A stretch of DNA of 64,000 nucleotides from Methylobacter sp. (GTDB lineage: Bacteria; Pseudomonadota; Gammaproteobacteria; Methylococcales; Methylomonadaceae), in the NCBI GenBank assembly GCA_030684815.1, contig JAUXXQ010000140.1, forward strand, positions 57,817 to 121,816, given 5' to 3'. Below, piece by piece: positions 8,428 to 18,890 of this stretch. Each line of letters opens with the position of its first letter. Within the stretch, counting starts at the first letter, position 1. The position numbers and the translations under genes were made by a program. The notes beneath the pieces are model-generated. The model had not been told where the DNA came from and ran no database searches. It saw nothing but the letters and a program-made list of their open reading frames with translations.

Positions 8428-9645
8428 ATGTCGGAAATCAATAAAGTTGTTTTGGCTTATTCCGGAGGTTTGGATACTTCCGTGATTCTTAAGTGGTTAC
8501 AAGATGTTTATCAGTGCGAAGTGGTGACTTTTACTGCCGATTTGGGGCAGGGCGAGGAAGTCGAGCCGGCGCGCGCCAAAGCGCAGGCGATGGGCATTAA
8601 GGATATTTATATCGAAGATTTGCGCGAGGATTTTGCCCGTGATTATGTGTTTCCGATGTTTCGTGCCAATACCATTTACGAAGGCGAATATTTGCTCGGC
8701 ACCTCGATTGCGCGCCCGTTAATTGCTAAACGGCTGATTGAAATTGCCAATGAAACCGGCGCCAATGCCATTTCCCACGGCGCGACCGGCAAAGGTAACG
8801 ACCAGGTGCGTTTTGAGTTGGGTGCTTACGCCTTGCGTCCCGATATTAAAGTTATTGCGCCTTGGCGGGAATGGGATTTGACCTCGCGCCAAACCTTGCT
8901 CGATTATGCCGAAAAACATAATATCCCGGTGGAAATGAAACAAGGCAAAACCTCGCCTTATTCGATGGATGCCAACTTGTTGCATATCTCTTATGAAGGC
9001 CGGGTTCTGGAAAACCCGTGGTCGGAACCGGAAGAAGCTATGTGGCGCTGGACGGTTTCGCCGGAAGCCGCACCCGATCAAGCCACTTATATCGAACTGA
9101 CTTATCGTCAGGGCGATATTGTCGCGATTGACGACGTGCCGTGTTCACCGGCAACTGTGATGGAACAGTTGAACAAAATAGCGGGCGCTAACGGCATCGG
9201 CCGTTTGGACATCGTGGAAAACCGTTATGTCGGCATGAAATCACGCGGCTGTTACGAAACACCGGCCGGTACGGTGATGCTGAAAGCGCATCGGGCGATT
9301 GAATCGTTGACGCTGGATCGCGAAGTGGCGCATTTGAAGGATGAGTTGATGCCGCGTTATGCGTCTTTGGTCTATAACGGCTACTGGTGGAGTCCTGAGC
9401 GGGAAATGATGCAAACCATGATTGATGCGTCCCAGGCCAATGTGAACGGCAAGGTCAGACTGAAGCTTTATAAGGGCAATGTCATCGTCGTGGGTCGTGC
9501 CTCTGAGACCGACAGTCTGTTTGATGAAAGCATTGCGACTTTTGAAGACGATGCCGGTGCTTATAACCAAAAAGATGCCGAGGGTTTTATCAAACTGAAT
9601 GCGTTAAGAATGCGTATCGCTGCGGCCAAAAAACAACGCAGTTAA
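8428..9645 (+). CDS. argG: Argininosuccinate synthase
   Basis: This 405-residue enzyme joins citrulline and aspartate using ATP in arginine synthesis. The AYSGGLDTS nucleotide-binding loop lies at residues 10-18, and the [15 protein letters not shown] and [16 protein letters not shown] segments of the family are intact. The length is typical for the short (type 1) class. The ATG at 8428 is chosen because homologues begin just before the loop, and the likely -10 box lies downstream of the alternative ATG at 8374. It is a single-gene unit ending in a strong terminator. Confidence 0.95.
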   Translation: MSEINKVVLAYSGGLDTSVILKWLQDVYQCEVVTFTADLGQGEEVEPARAKAQAMGIKDIYIEDLREDFARDYVFPMFRANTIYEGEYLLGTSIARPLIAKRLIEIANETGANAISHGATGKGNDQVRFELGAYALRPDIKVIAPWREWDLTSRQTLLDYAEKHNIPVEMKQGKTSPYSMDANLLHISYEGRVLENPWSEPEEAMWRWTVSPEAAPDQATYIELTYRQGDIVAIDDVPCSPATVMEQLNKIAGANGIGRLDIVENRYVGMKSRGCYETPAGTVMLKAHRAIESLTLDREVAHLKDELMPRYASLVYNGYWWSPEREMMQTMIDASQANVNGKVRLKLYKGNVIVVGRASETDSLFDESIATFEDDAGAYNQKDAEGFIKLNALRMRIAAAKKQRS

Positions 9646-9652
9646 TGTGTTT

Positions 9653-9702
9653 GGCAGACAGGGTTTTGCCCTGTCTGCCGGTCTGGTTTTGCCGGTTTTT
9701 TG
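9653..9702 (+). terminator. Rho-independent terminator after argG
   Basis: A perfect 11-bp stem (9653-9663 with 9669-9679) is followed by a smaller CCGG stem and a T run near 9694-9701. It lies immediately after the argG stop. Confidence 0.85.
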
Positions 9703-9853
9703 CTTAAATAAAAATGCAGGATTTGAACGGTAAACTTGTATAATCGCGAACTCAGTAGTAATAGCATCGGGATATAGCTTAATTGCTAAAAAAATAATAA
9801 GTCGGTCAGGATGGCTGGTTGCCATAGATTTCTGATTTGAGAGGATGTAATTA

Positions 9854-10465
9854 ATGAGCGATATAGATAAGATAAAATCAGTAGTAGAACCGTTGCCAGG
9901 CAATGTTTCCGCCTTTTTGCAAAGAATACCTTCGCATCATGAATTAATGCATGTTAACAGGCTGTTGCTGGCTGTGGTCTGTTGCCTGATGGTTGTCGTT
10001 TTGGGTGCCGGTTTTTTATTGTTTCCAAGCGATAACGTTATCAACCGTTATGAAGCGAGGACTACGACAGAGGTCTATGCGGCCGAGAGGAATCCTGTGT
10101 TGTCGGCAGAAATTAACGCCCTGAAAGGGCAATTAGTCGGTCTGGTCAGTGGTTCGATTGAAAGCAAATTAAATGCGCTGGAGGAAAGCATTCGGATAGG
10201 GTCTATGTCCAGCTCCATCAGTACCATAGAAGACCTGAAAAGCGACATTAAAGCGCTTCGTATTTATTCGGAGCCCGCCAAGAAAGAAAAGACAGTCATT
10301 TCCAATGAGCAGCTGATGCAGGAAATGTCCGAGTTAAAGCATTTGATCTATGTCAGCTTGGCTTCTTGCGGGTTGATGTTGGCGGCTGTGACCGGTATCT
10401 GGATTAAAAACCGCAACCGTTTGCCTTATAAAGAAATCAAGGTGAGTTATTTGGGCAAAGACTAA
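9854..10465 (+). CDS. Hypothetical membrane protein with two transmembrane helices
   Basis: I do not recognise this 203-residue protein. It has one membrane segment near residues 37-57 (LLLAVVCCLMVVVLGAGFLLF) and a second near 160-180. Between them is an alpha-helical, probably periplasmic, region of about 100 residues rich in Leu, Glu and Lys that could form a coiled coil. The C-terminal tail is short and basic. The start has a GAGAGGAT ribosome site. A TATAAT at 9739-9744 could be its -10 box. It is a single-gene unit between strong terminators. Confidence 0.75.
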   Translation: MSDIDKIKSVVEPLPGNVSAFLQRIPSHHELMHVNRLLLAVVCCLMVVVLGAGFLLFPSDNVINRYEARTTTEVYAAERNPVLSAEINALKGQLVGLVSGSIESKLNALEESIRIGSMSSSISTIEDLKSDIKALRIYSEPAKKEKTVISNEQLMQEMSELKHLIYVSLASCGLMLAAVTGIWIKNRNRLPYKEIKVSYLGKD

Positions 10466-10483
10466 CCCCGTTTTTTCGCTATA

Positions 10484-10537
10484 AAAAAAGCCGCCGCGCC
10501 GCCCAAGTCATAACTTGGGCGGCGCGGCGGCTTTTTT
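10484..10537. terminator. Bidirectional terminator
   Basis: A perfect 25-bp stem (10484-10508 with 10513-10537) with a 4-base loop has A residues on one side and T residues on the other. It therefore works for both the plus-strand membrane protein gene and the minus-strand cytochrome gene that converge here. Confidence 0.95.
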
Positions 10538-10554
10538 ATGTTGGCTGGTGTGGC

Positions 10555-10896
10555 TTAGTTGCCGCCCAGATATTTGTATAAAGCATCAACAGCTTGCTCT
10601 TCGCTATATCCGGCTTTAGTTACCGCTGCATTTTTCATGATCTCATCCATGGCTTTCGGCATGCCGCCTTTGCCTTCTTTCAGGACGGTAGTGAATTTTG
10701 CTTTGTCCAAAGAACCGGCTTTAATTAAAGCTGATAATTGTGGGTTTGACGCGATGTCGTGGCAAGTGCCGCAACCGCGACCAAAAGCGCGCTCATAAAT
10801 CTTTTTGCCGACATCACTGGCTTCGTCGGCAAATACTGAACCGCTTAAAGTGATTAATGCGATACCCGCTAATGTAGTTAATGTTTTTTTCATCAT
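10555..10896 (-). CDS. Periplasmic c-type cytochrome, class I
   Basis: This 113-residue protein has a signal peptide cleaved after about residue 23 (SVFADE) and a single haem site C42-x-x-C45-H46 (CGTCH). M79 in the KGGMPKAM segment is the probable sixth ligand. The mature protein is about 90 residues, like cytochrome c5 or c-551/552 electron carriers. A GAGGAGAG ribosome site precedes the start. It would need the ccm system encoded at 51.8-60.6 kb to acquire haem. The redox partner cannot be inferred from the neighbours. Confidence 0.85.
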   Translation of the reverse strand: MMKKTLTTLAGIALITLSGSVFADEASDVGKKIYERAFGRGCGTCHDIASNPQLSALIKAGSLDKAKFTTVLKEGKGGMPKAMDEIMKNAAVTKAGYSEEQAVDALYKYLGGN

Positions 10897-11341
10897 TCTC
10901 TCCTCTTGGTGGTAAAAAAAGAACCATTGCCCTTTAGTTGATGTAAAGGAACAGCAGTCCGCACAAAGTCAAACCTCGAAATCATAGGGAATTTGGCGTC
11001 AAAATTCAATTGTTTTATTGATTTATTTGCCTTGGGACGTATTATCAATTCATTATTGTGAATGATAACTGAACCATTTGCAGGTAACATTTTAGGTTTT
11101 TGGCGGCCATTACCCGCAGAATAGCTCAGGCCAGATAGGGGCATTGAAAGCCTTTTATGCACTTCCCATTTAAAGTGGGACAAGCATGTCGAAGCAGACC
11201 TTCCAGGTTTTAAAAACCTGGAAGGTCTGTCCCGTGTTAAGTTGATCGCCCTTTCATGCACCACGAAGACCGCAGGGTGGGACATGAAGAATGAAACGTC
11301 GTGCCCTCCTTTTTCCTGTCATTAATGAGAAGTGACTGTTG
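10897..11341. other. Non-coding spacer with palindromic repeats
   Basis: The 445-base region between the cytochrome gene and hemL contains a small TCCCA/TGGGA hairpin at about 11164-11180 and the repeat at 11188-11246. The long minus-strand frame here (to 11285) has repeat-derived, low-plausibility sequence and no good ribosome site. I see no gene. Confidence 0.6.
11188..11246 (+). repeat. Dispersed palindromic repeat, copy 1
   Basis: This 59-bp unit has a central near-perfect palindrome (GACCTTCCAGG...CCTGGAAGGTC) flanked by GTCGAAG on the left and TGTCCCG.GTTAAGTTGAT on the right. A second copy in the same orientation lies at 55631-55689 with only a few differences. Either strand can encode the peptide SRFLKPGRS. 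Confidence 0.85.
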
Positions 11342-12622
11342 TTATAAGCGCTTGAATACAGAAGCGGCAATCATTAACGTTTTGTCCAAATCTTCATCAG
11401 TGTGTGCTGACGAAACAAAACCGGCTTCGAATGCTGAGGGTGCCAAATAAATGCCCTGTTCCAGCATGGCATGAAAAAAGCGTTTAAACAGGTTTTGATC
11501 GCAGCGCATAACTTGGGCAAAGCGGGTTATGTGTGGTTCGGCGCTGAAAAATAACCCGAACATGCCGCCGACGCTGTTAGTGGTCAGCGGAATACCCGCA
11601 TGACCTGCGCGTTCTTTTAGGCCTGAAGTCAGCTTTTCGGTTTTGGCGGTTAAGATATCGTAAAAGCTGGGCTGGGCTATCAGTTCCAAGGTTTTTAAAC
11701 CGGCGGCCATCGCGACCGGATTGCCCGACAGCGTACCGGCCTGGTACACAGGGCCTAGCGGCGCCAAATGTTCCATAATTTTGCGCGAACCGCCAAATGC
11801 GCCGACCGGCATACCGCCGCCGATGATTTTGCCCAGCGTGGTCAAGTCCGGCTTAACACCATAATGCCCCTGTGCGCCATTTAGGCCTACCCTGAAGCCG
11901 GTCATCACTTCGTCGAAAATCAGCACGCTATGATAGCGGTCGCAAACTTGGCGCAAACACTCCAGAAAACCCGGTTCGGGCGGGATGCAGTTCATGTTGC
12001 CTGCGACCGGCTCGACAATGATGCAGGCGATTTGCTCGCCCATCTCGGCAAATAGCGCGTTAACCGAATCGCTGTCGTTGTAGGTCAGGGTGATAGTGTT
12101 TTCAGCAACAGAGGCCGGTACGCCGGGCGAACTGGGTACGCCAAAAGTCAGCGCGCCGGAACCGGCCTTGACCAATAAGGCGTCGGAATGGCCGTGGTAA
12201 CAGCCTTCGAATTTAACGATTTTGTCGCGGCCGGTGTAGCCTCGGGCTAAACGTATCGCGCTCATGGTCGCTTCGGTGCCGGAGCTGACCATTCTGACCA
12301 TGTCAATCGACGGCATCAGCTCGCAAACCCGTTCGGCCATCAGTGTTTCAATTTCGGTCGGTGCGCCAAAACTCAAGCCTTTGTCCGCCGCCTGCTTGAC
12401 CTCTGTGATGACGTCGGGATGGGCGTGGCCTAAAATCATCGGCCCCCAGGAGCCGACATAATCGATATAACGGTTGCCGGAACTGTCGTAAATATAAGCG
12501 CCTAGCGCATGGTCGATAAAAACCGGGATGCCGCCGACGCTGCTAAAGGAGCGTACCGGCGAGTTGACGCCGCCTGGAATGACGCGTTTGGCATCGGTAA
12601 ATAAGGTGGTTGCTTCAGTCAT
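11342..12622 (-). CDS. hemL: Glutamate-1-semialdehyde 2,1-aminomutase
   Basis: This 426-residue PLP enzyme forms 5-aminolevulinate in the C5 pathway for haem. The conserved NSPVRSF start, the [30 protein letters not shown] segment and the PLP-lysine region [17 protein letters not shown] are all present, and the length is typical. It is a single-gene unit. Together with hemN at 60.6 kb and the ccm cluster, it adds to the haem supply functions in the window. Confidence 0.95.
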   Translation of the reverse strand: MTEATTLFTDAKRVIPGGVNSPVRSFSSVGGIPVFIDHALGAYIYDSSGNRYIDYVGSWGPMILGHAHPDVITEVKQAADKGLSFGAPTEIETLMAERVCELMPSIDMVRMVSSGTEATMSAIRLARGYTGRDKIVKFEGCYHGHSDALLVKAGSGALTFGVPSSPGVPASVAENTITLTYNDSDSVNALFAEMGEQIACIIVEPVAGNMNCIPPEPGFLECLRQVCDRYHSVLIFDEVMTGFRVGLNGAQGHYGVKPDLTTLGKIIGGGMPVGAFGGSRKIMEHLAPLGPVYQAGTLSGNPVAMAAGLKTLELIAQPSFYDILTAKTEKLTSGLKERAGHAGIPLTTNSVGGMFGLFFSAEPHITRFAQVMRCDQNLFKRFFHAMLEQGIYLAPSAFEAGFVSSAHTDEDLDKTLMIAASVFKRL

Positions 12623-12828
12623 GGTTGTTTTTTTATCGCCAAAGGGTGGGGGGATGCCGTAAACCTGCCGGGAGCAGGCGCGGCGTGGGCGTAAAGGATA
12701 GGATAACTTGGCCGCGATTGGAAGTTTATCGTGTGTTTTTGGTGCTGGTTTGGCGAGATAAGGGTGTGCTGCTGCCGCCTGAAAAGAATGGCGATAGCTT
12801 GATAATCAGGCTATTATTCCCAGTTCTT

Positions 12829-12971
12829 GTAACTTCCCATTAATAACAATCAGCATGAAAGCCACAAATGAAACTTTGTGGCCTTCGTGGTGAATAAGAT
12901 ACTTTCAATGACCATTCGGTCTTTAGTTGGTTTGAGATGTTGAATGTTGCCTGCGGGTAATGGGAAGTTAC
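12829..12971. repeat. MITE-like element with 14-bp inverted ends
   Basis: The roughly 400-base spacer between hemL and the kinase gene contains a 143-bp element whose ends, GTAACTTCCCATTA at 12829-12842 and its exact complement at 12958-12971, are perfect inverted repeats. A GCCACAAA/TTTGTGGC hairpin lies inside (12861-12882). There is no coding capacity. The right end overlaps an alternative upstream start (12960) of the kinase gene. Confidence 0.7.
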
Positions 12972-13019
12972 CCGCCCTTCAATTTAAGTGATAAGCCGAT
13001 AAAGTCAAATAACAGATTT

Positions 13020-16000
13020 ATGTCAACACCATTATCGCCGCCACCCTACCTGAAAGGTAATGTACTGTCCTCTCTAGGTATGATCGTTGCGGTTGTCAGC
13101 CTTTCCGAAGCATTAACCCAGCTGTTGCTGATTGCGGCGGTTCAGTGGGGGTTCGTTTTATCGCCGGTAGCAGGCGCTATTGCCAACATTGCTTTGCTTG
13201 CGGCATTGGCCACACCGCTATTGTGGTTGCTGGCATTGCGGCCATTGGCTTTGCCGCTTGCCCAAGAGCAGACCGCATCTAACAGGGAGCTGCTCGATGC
13301 ATTGGAAAATCATGTTCTGGTCAGCATTGCCGATGTTCAGGGGCGTATCGTTTACGCTAACGAGATGTTTTGCAAGGTGTCCGGTTTTGCGCTGAATGAG
13401 CTTGTCGGACAGGATCACCGTATCGTCAATTCCGGTCATCACGACCGGGATTACATCCGCTCGGTATGGCGTACCATTGCCGGCGGGCAGGTCTGGCGCG
13501 GGGAGTTCTGCAACCGCCGCAAGAATGGTGAGCTGTATTGGGTGGACAGCACCATTGCGCCGGTATTGGATAATGCGGGCAGGCCCAAACACTATATTTC
13601 GATACGCCGCGACACCACGATGCGCAAAGCCAATGAGCTGAAGTTGACTGCGCTTAAACGGGCATTGGATGCCAGCAGTGAGATGATATTGATTACCGAT
13701 GCTGATGGCTTCATTCAATATGCCAACCCGGCACTATGCCAGTTCACCGGCTGGGCTGAACAGGACTTGCTGGGGCAAAAACCTTATTTGCTGGACTGTC
13801 CCAATACCGACCCGCATATTATGGATGACATGCAAGCCCGGCTCCGTCGTGGCGAAGCTTGGTCTGGACGGCTACGCGGTTGTCGGCGTAGTGCCGCTGC
13901 GGCGATGCCTGAAAGCGGCTGTGCGGGACAGGCGGGGTTGGTGGAATACTGGGCCAAAACCAATATCACGCCGATTTTGGCCGCAGATGGCGCGCTGTCG
14001 GGTTATGTGCAAATTCAGCATGATGTCAGCAAGCAAGTCGAGGAAGAGACGGCGTTACAAATTGAGGCTGATGATGCCGCCGCACGCCTGGCAATCTCCG
14101 AAGCGCTGCATCAGCCGTTGTCCTTGCAGCAGCGTTTTGTGCAGGTGCTGGATATTATTTTCGGTCTTAAAAGCTGCGGCCAGCAGCGCAATGGCAGTGT
14201 CTTGTTGCGGACGCAAGACGATGATGGTTTTGAGTTGGTTGCGGCTTCTTGCGGCAGCGATTTCAATTGCCAAGATTGGCTCCTGTTGCCGTTGTATAAA
14301 GGCTTATGCCAACGCGTTGCGGCGTCGAAAGAACTTGTCGTTGTCCCCTCCGATGAACGGGGGGGGCAGGGTTATTACGCCATTCCCATTGCTTCCGGCG
14401 AGGATGTTCTCGGCATGGTGTTGGTTGTCACCGAGCCCCATCCGGTGCAAAGCGAATCCCGTATCGCCATGCTCAAACAGGTGGGGGAAATGATTGCGCT
14501 GGCGTTGTTGCAGCGGCAGGCCAACATTTCGCTGGAGGCGGCGCGTGATGCCGCCTTGCAGGTTGCGCAAAGTAAGACTGAATTTTTGGCCAATATGAGC
14601 CATGAGATCCGTACCCCAATGAACGGCGTTTTGGGTATGCTCGATCTTTTACAGGATACGCAGTTGTCGCGTGAACAATGGGACTTGGTAAATATCGCGG
14701 CAAATTCGGCAGAATCATTGCTCACCATCATCAATGATATTTTGGATTTTTCCAAACTGGAGGCGGGGAAAATAGAGGTCGAACAGATCGCCTTTAACCT
14801 GCCGGATTTGGTGGAAGAAGTGTGCACGTTGTTGTCCAGCCGCGCCCATAATAAAGGCTTGGAATTAAACTGTTTTTTACCGGCAAATCTGCCGCTACGC
14901 TGGCAAGGTGACCCCACGCGCATTAGGCAAGTGCTCACCAACCTGATCGGTAATGCGGTTAAATTTACCGAACGGGGCGAAGTTTCGGTCAAAGTTAGCG
15001 TGCCGGAAACCGGCGGCATCGGTTTGCGTTTTGATGTCACCGACACCGGCATCGGTATTGCCGCCGAAGCGCAGGCGCGATTATTCCAGGCATTTTCCCA
15101 GGCCGACAGTTCCACTTCGCGGCGCTATGGCGGCACCGGGCTTGGTCTGTCCATCAGCAAGGATTTGGTGATGCTGATGAACGGCAGTATCGGTGTTGAC
15201 AGTGCGTTAGGGCAGGGGGCAAAATTTTGGTTTGTCCTGCCGCTGTTGCCGATGGATAGCGAGAGTCCGCCTCCGCAGTTGAATTTTGCCGGTAAGCGTG
15301 CGCTGATTGTCGATGATAACGCCACCAACCGGATGATTTTGGCGCATTATTTGGGCAGCTGGGGCTTTGTTTTGAATCAAGTTGACAACGGCCCTGCGGC
15401 GTTGGCTGAACTTGACGCCGCCGCACTGCGTAATGAACCTTATGACCTGTTGCTGTCGGATATGCAAATGCCGGATATGGACGGTTTCGCCTTGGCACGG
15501 GCCATCCTCGAAAAACCTGCCATTGCCGGCATACCGCGCATTCTTTTATCCTCAGGCAATATCGGCTTGCAACGTGAAAGAAGCGCTTTGGGTTTTAGCC
15601 AGAGCTTATTAAAACCGGTGCGGCAATCGCAGCTTTTCGATGCGGTCATCGATGCCTTGCAGCTCCCAGACCAGAAAATAACCCCTTTGCTCAAAGGCAA
15701 AGAGGGCCTCCCCAATTACGGCGACAAGCGAGTGCTGGTGGTGGAGGATAATAAAGTCAATCAAAAAGTGATATTGTCCCAGTTAGCCAAGTTCCAGCTC
15801 AAACCCGACCTGGCCAATAACGGGCAAGAGGCGTTGGAATGGTTGGCGCGCCAGGCTTACCATTTGGTTTTGATGGATTGCCAAATGCCTGTCATGGACG
15901 GCTACGAAGCCACCCATATTTTGCGCGAACAGGAGATTGCCGAAGCCAAGCCGCGCACGGTGATTGTCGCGCTTACCGCCCATGCCTCCGCAGGTGAGCG

Positions 16001-16520
16001 CGAAAAATGCCTGGCCTTGGGTATGGATGATTATCTGAGCAAACCGATCAATCGCGCCGATTTGGCGGTGGTGTTGATGCAGTGGCTGGGTGTGCCGTCT
16101 ATGCCTGGCAGTGGCCAAGATTATGTCCCCGACATTCCCCATAATCCCGCTTTAGTCAAGGGGGAAGCCAAAGCAAGCGCCTGTTGGGATGAAGAGGCAA
16201 CACTCAAGCGGCTGGACGGCGACGCTGATTTGCTCGATGAAATGGTCGATTTGCTATTGGAAACGGCACCGGTGCAATTGGCGGAATTGGCTGATGCGCT
16301 GTCCCGCTGCGATGTCCTTGCGCTGGCCGATTCGGCGCATGCCATCAAAGGCATGGCCGGTCATTTTTGCGCCGAGAAAACAATTAATTGCGCGGTAAAT
16401 CTGGAGCAAGCTGCGCGTAGCGGCGCTGTTGCTGACTTTCAGCGGATGGGCGAAGAGTTGGCCCAAGCAACTTTGGGGTTGGTCGAGAGTTTACAGCAAA
16501 GGACACAACAAGTCCCATGA
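13020..16520 (+). CDS. Hybrid sensor histidine kinase (PAS-PAS-GAF-HK-REC-REC-Hpt)
   Basis: This 1166-residue inner-membrane kinase has two N-terminal hydrophobic helices, PAS domains at about 93-207 and 212-343, and a GAF-like domain at about 363-493. The HisKA domain has H528 in SHEIRTP. The ATPase domain has [15 protein letters not shown] and GTGLGLSI. Receiver 1 has D814, receiver 2 has D953, and the Hpt domain has H1107 ([11 protein letters not shown]). All four phosphorelay sites are intact, as in BarA/TorS-type relays. The ATG at 13020 is preferred over 12960, which lies in a repeat, but its ribosome site is weak. It overlaps the next gene by four bases, so the two are coupled. Confidence 0.88.
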   Translation: MSTPLSPPPYLKGNVLSSLGMIVAVVSLSEALTQLLLIAAVQWGFVLSPVAGAIANIALLAALATPLLWLLALRPLALPLAQEQTASNRELLDALENHVLVSIADVQGRIVYANEMFCKVSGFALNELVGQDHRIVNSGHHDRDYIRSVWRTIAGGQVWRGEFCNRRKNGELYWVDSTIAPVLDNAGRPKHYISIRRDTTMRKANELKLTALKRALDASSEMILITDADGFIQYANPALCQFTGWAEQDLLGQKPYLLDCPNTDPHIMDDMQARLRRGEAWSGRLRGCRRSAAAAMPESGCAGQAGLVEYWAKTNITPILAADGALSGYVQIQHDVSKQVEEETALQIEADDAAARLAISEALHQPLSLQQRFVQVLDIIFGLKSCGQQRNGSVLLRTQDDDGFELVAASCGSDFNCQDWLLLPLYKGLCQRVAASKELVVVPSDERGGQGYYAIPIASGEDVLGMVLVVTEPHPVQSESRIAMLKQVGEMIALALLQRQANISLEAARDAALQVAQSKTEFLANMSHEIRTPMNGVLGMLDLLQDTQLSREQWDLVNIAANSAESLLTIINDILDFSKLEAGKIEVEQIAFNLPDLVEEVCTLLSSRAHNKGLELNCFLPANLPLRWQGDPTRIRQVLTNLIGNAVKFTERGEVSVKVSVPETGGIGLRFDVTDTGIGIAAEAQARLFQAFSQADSSTSRRYGGTGLGLSISKDLVMLMNGSIGVDSALGQGAKFWFVLPLLPMDSESPPPQLNFAGKRALIVDDNATNRMILAHYLGSWGFVLNQVDNGPAALAELDAAALRNEPYDLLLSDMQMPDMDGFALARAILEKPAIAGIPRILLSSGNIGLQRERSALGFSQSLLKPVRQSQLFDAVIDALQLPDQKITPLLKGKEGLPNYGDKRVLVVEDNKVNQKVILSQLAKFQLKPDLANNGQEALEWLARQAYHLVLMDCQMPVMDGYEATHILREQEIAEAKPRTVIVALTAHASAGEREKCLALGMDDYLSKPINRADLAVVLMQWLGVPSMPGSGQDYVPDIPHNPALVKGEAKASACWDEEATLKRLDGDADLLDEMVDLLLETAPVQLAELADALSRCDVLALADSAHAIKGMAGHFCAEKTINCAVNLEQAARSGAVADFQRMGEELAQATLGLVESLQQRTQQVP

Positions 16521-18397
16521 CGAGTGAATTCAACCTTAACGAACTAAAAGCGGCCGACCGTCTGCCATCGCCTTCAGGCGTAGCGCTGGCGATCATGCGG
16601 CTGGTGCAAGAAAGTGACGCTACTTTGCAACAGTTAGTCCAGCTGGTTAAGGCAGACCCTGCTTTGAGCGGGCGTATCCTGCGTTTCGCCAATTCGGCCG
16701 CTTTCGGCGCCAGGCGCCCGATTGCCGACGTGCAAACGGCGGTCATGATGATGGGCATGCAGGCCGTGCGCAATTTCGCCTTGAGCCTTTCCCTGATGAA
16801 CAACAGCAATCAGGTGCTTTGTCCAGGTTTTGATTACCCCGCCTACTGGTCGCGTTCTTTGGCGGTGTCGGTGTCAATTGCGGCGATTACTGCGCGGGAA
16901 CTGACTGTGGTGCCGGAAGAGTCGTTTACATTAGGGCTGCTTAGCGACATCGGCAGCCTTGCTTTAGCGACGGCCTGGTCGGACATTTACGGCGAATGTT
17001 TGGGTTCGGCGACGGGGGCATCGCTGCTGGCGTTGGAGCGCGAGCATTTTTCCATCGACCATAATGCCTTGACGCTGCTGTTGTTGGCTGACTGGGGCTT
17101 CCCAGCGGTCTTTCTGGAGGCGCTGAAACAAAGCTTTGGGCTGAAGGTTGAAGGGCTTGACCGGACGGCGCGGTTTGCCAAACAGTTGGCATTTGCCCGG
17201 CTACTTGGCGGCTATTGTCTGGCTGATGACGCCCAGCGGGAGATGCTATTGCCGGGCTTGATAAAAGAGGCCGCTGGCCATGCGCTGGATGAGGCCTCTT
17301 TGCCCGGTTTCATCAATGAGGTTATTGGGCTCTGGCATGATTGGGGGAAGGTGTGCGACATCAAGACGGATGTCCGTCAGCCCTTGCCAGAGGCCGAGGC
17401 ACCGGTGCAACCGCCGGTTTTGTCCGGTTTAGGTTTATTGTTGGTTGACGACGACATCATGCTGCTGGCGCGTTTGTCCAAGCAGCTTACCGCTGCGGGT
17501 TATCAGGTGGCGGCTTGCCGTGACGGCGAGTCTGCGTTAAAGCATATTGTTGAGCACAGGCCGCAATTGGTGATTACCGATTGGCGCATGAAACCGCTGG
17601 ATGGCTTGGCGCTATGCAAAACCTTGCGCGCATCGGTTTTTGGCAAAAATATGTATTTGATCATGCTCACCTCGACAGAGGAGGAGGATGCCCTGGTTGA
17701 GGCCTTTGAGGCCGGTATCGACGATTACGTGACCAAACCGATCAGCCTGCGGGTGCTGCTGGCCAGGATTCGGGCGGGGCAGCGTATCATTATGTTGCAG
17801 CAGGAATTGGAAAAAGAGAGCCGGGATATTCAGCGTTATACCGCTGAATTGGCGGCCGCCAACCGCCGCCTTAAGTCGATGGCGAATACCGATGTGTTGA
17901 CCGGATTGCCAAACCGGCGCTATGCGTTGAATCGTTTGGAGCAGGAATCGGCAACTGCGTTGCGGAATAACCAGGCTTTGAGCGTGTTAATGCTGGATTT
18001 GGATTATTTTAAATCGGTTAATGACACGCTAGGCCATGATGCTGGCGACAAGGTGTTGGTCCATGCCGCTAAAATGATGCGGAATACGGCGCGCAGCAAT
18101 GATATTGTCTGCCGGTTGGGCGGTGAAGAATTTTTGATTATCGCCCCTAACACCGACGGCACCACTGCGCTGTCGCTGGCCGAACGCATTCGCCGCTGCA
18201 TTGAAGAAAACCAGCCGCAAGGTGTGGCCTTGACGCGCCCGATGACGGTCAGTATTGGCGTGGCAGGCTCAGTGGGCGGAAAAGCGGGCTGGGAAGAATT
18301 GGTGAAATGGGCGGACGATGCGCTCTATCGGGTCAAACAAGGCAAGCGCAATGGCGTGGAGCTGGCCGGTGACGTAGAGGTTTGCCACAAGAGATAA
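16517..18397 (+). CDS. HDOD-REC-GGDEF signalling protein
   Basis: This 626-residue cytoplasmic protein has an N-terminal HDOD domain (about 10-210), a receiver domain (about 305-425, with the phosphoacceptor Asp in LVITDW) and a C-terminal GGDEF domain (about 455-615). The diguanylate cyclase motif reads GGEEF, and an LDLDYFK segment precedes it, so cyclic di-GMP synthesis is likely. A short coiled coil links the receiver and GGDEF domains. The ATG overlaps the kinase stop (ATGA), so it is probably the output partner of the upstream phosphorelay. Confidence 0.88.
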   Translation: MTSEFNLNELKAADRLPSPSGVALAIMRLVQESDATLQQLVQLVKADPALSGRILRFANSAAFGARRPIADVQTAVMMMGMQAVRNFALSLSLMNNSNQVLCPGFDYPAYWSRSLAVSVSIAAITARELTVVPEESFTLGLLSDIGSLALATAWSDIYGECLGSATGASLLALEREHFSIDHNALTLLLLADWGFPAVFLEALKQSFGLKVEGLDRTARFAKQLAFARLLGGYCLADDAQREMLLPGLIKEAAGHALDEASLPGFINEVIGLWHDWGKVCDIKTDVRQPLPEAEAPVQPPVLSGLGLLLVDDDIMLLARLSKQLTAAGYQVAACRDGESALKHIVEHRPQLVITDWRMKPLDGLALCKTLRASVFGKNMYLIMLTSTEEEDALVEAFEAGIDDYVTKPISLRVLLARIRAGQRIIMLQQELEKESRDIQRYTAELAAANRRLKSMANTDVLTGLPNRRYALNRLEQESATALRNNQALSVLMLDLDYFKSVNDTLGHDAGDKVLVHAAKMMRNTARSNDIVCRLGGEEFLIIAPNTDGTTALSLAERIRRCIEENQPQGVALTRPMTVSIGVAGSVGGKAGWEELVKWADDALYRVKQGKRNGVELAGDVEVCHKR

Positions 18398-18542
18398 GCA
18401 GGTATTGGCCTGATGGCTGCATGTGACAGCGGGACTGGCTAAAGTTAAGCCGTTGCGGATAATCGCACACCTTTTTTGGCTATATTTCTGGCCGGAAATC
18501 ACCTAAGATAAGCCTCATCCTTATTTTAAATAGAGTCACTTT

Positions 18543-18878
18543 ATGCGCCGTTTTATTCTGTTAAGTTTACTGGCATTTCCTGTCTATGCGGTCGATGATC
18601 GGCCGCCTGCGCTTGAAGGTTTGCCGGAGGTGCCCGAGCCGCCTTTACCGGTACAAAACGGCGAAACCATGGAGCCGGACATTACTATTATCCGTAAAGG
18701 CAAGGATACCATTCAGGAGTTCCGCCGTGGCGGCAGGCTTTATATGATAAAAGTTATCCCGTCTATTGGCCCGCCCTATTATTTCATCGACACCGATGGC
18801 GACGGCAAAATGGATGTGCGCCGCAATGACCTCGATAGGGGTTCTAATGTGCAAATGTGGCGCTTGCTGGAATGGTAG
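18543..18878 (+). CDS. DUF2782 family exported protein
   Basis: This 111-residue protein has a cleavable signal peptide (to about residue 17), a proline-rich stretch and the DUF2782 core (ITIIRKGKDTIQEFRRGGRLYMIKVIP.GPPYYFIDTDGDG). DUF2782 genes typically precede thrB in gammaproteobacteria, as here, where thrB starts 12 bases later. The function is unknown and the protein is expected in the periplasm. Confidence 0.85.
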   Translation: MRRFILLSLLAFPVYAVDDRPPALEGLPEVPEPPLPVQNGETMEPDITIIRKGKDTIQEFRRGGRLYMIKVIPSIGPPYYFIDTDGDGKMDVRRNDLDRGSNVQMWRLLEW

Positions 18879-18890
18879 CCGTTTAAATTC

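Noticed and set aside
10893-11285. 130-codon minus-strand frame before hemL
   Set aside because: Part of it is the dispersed repeat and the rest lacks family features; openness here is probably chance.
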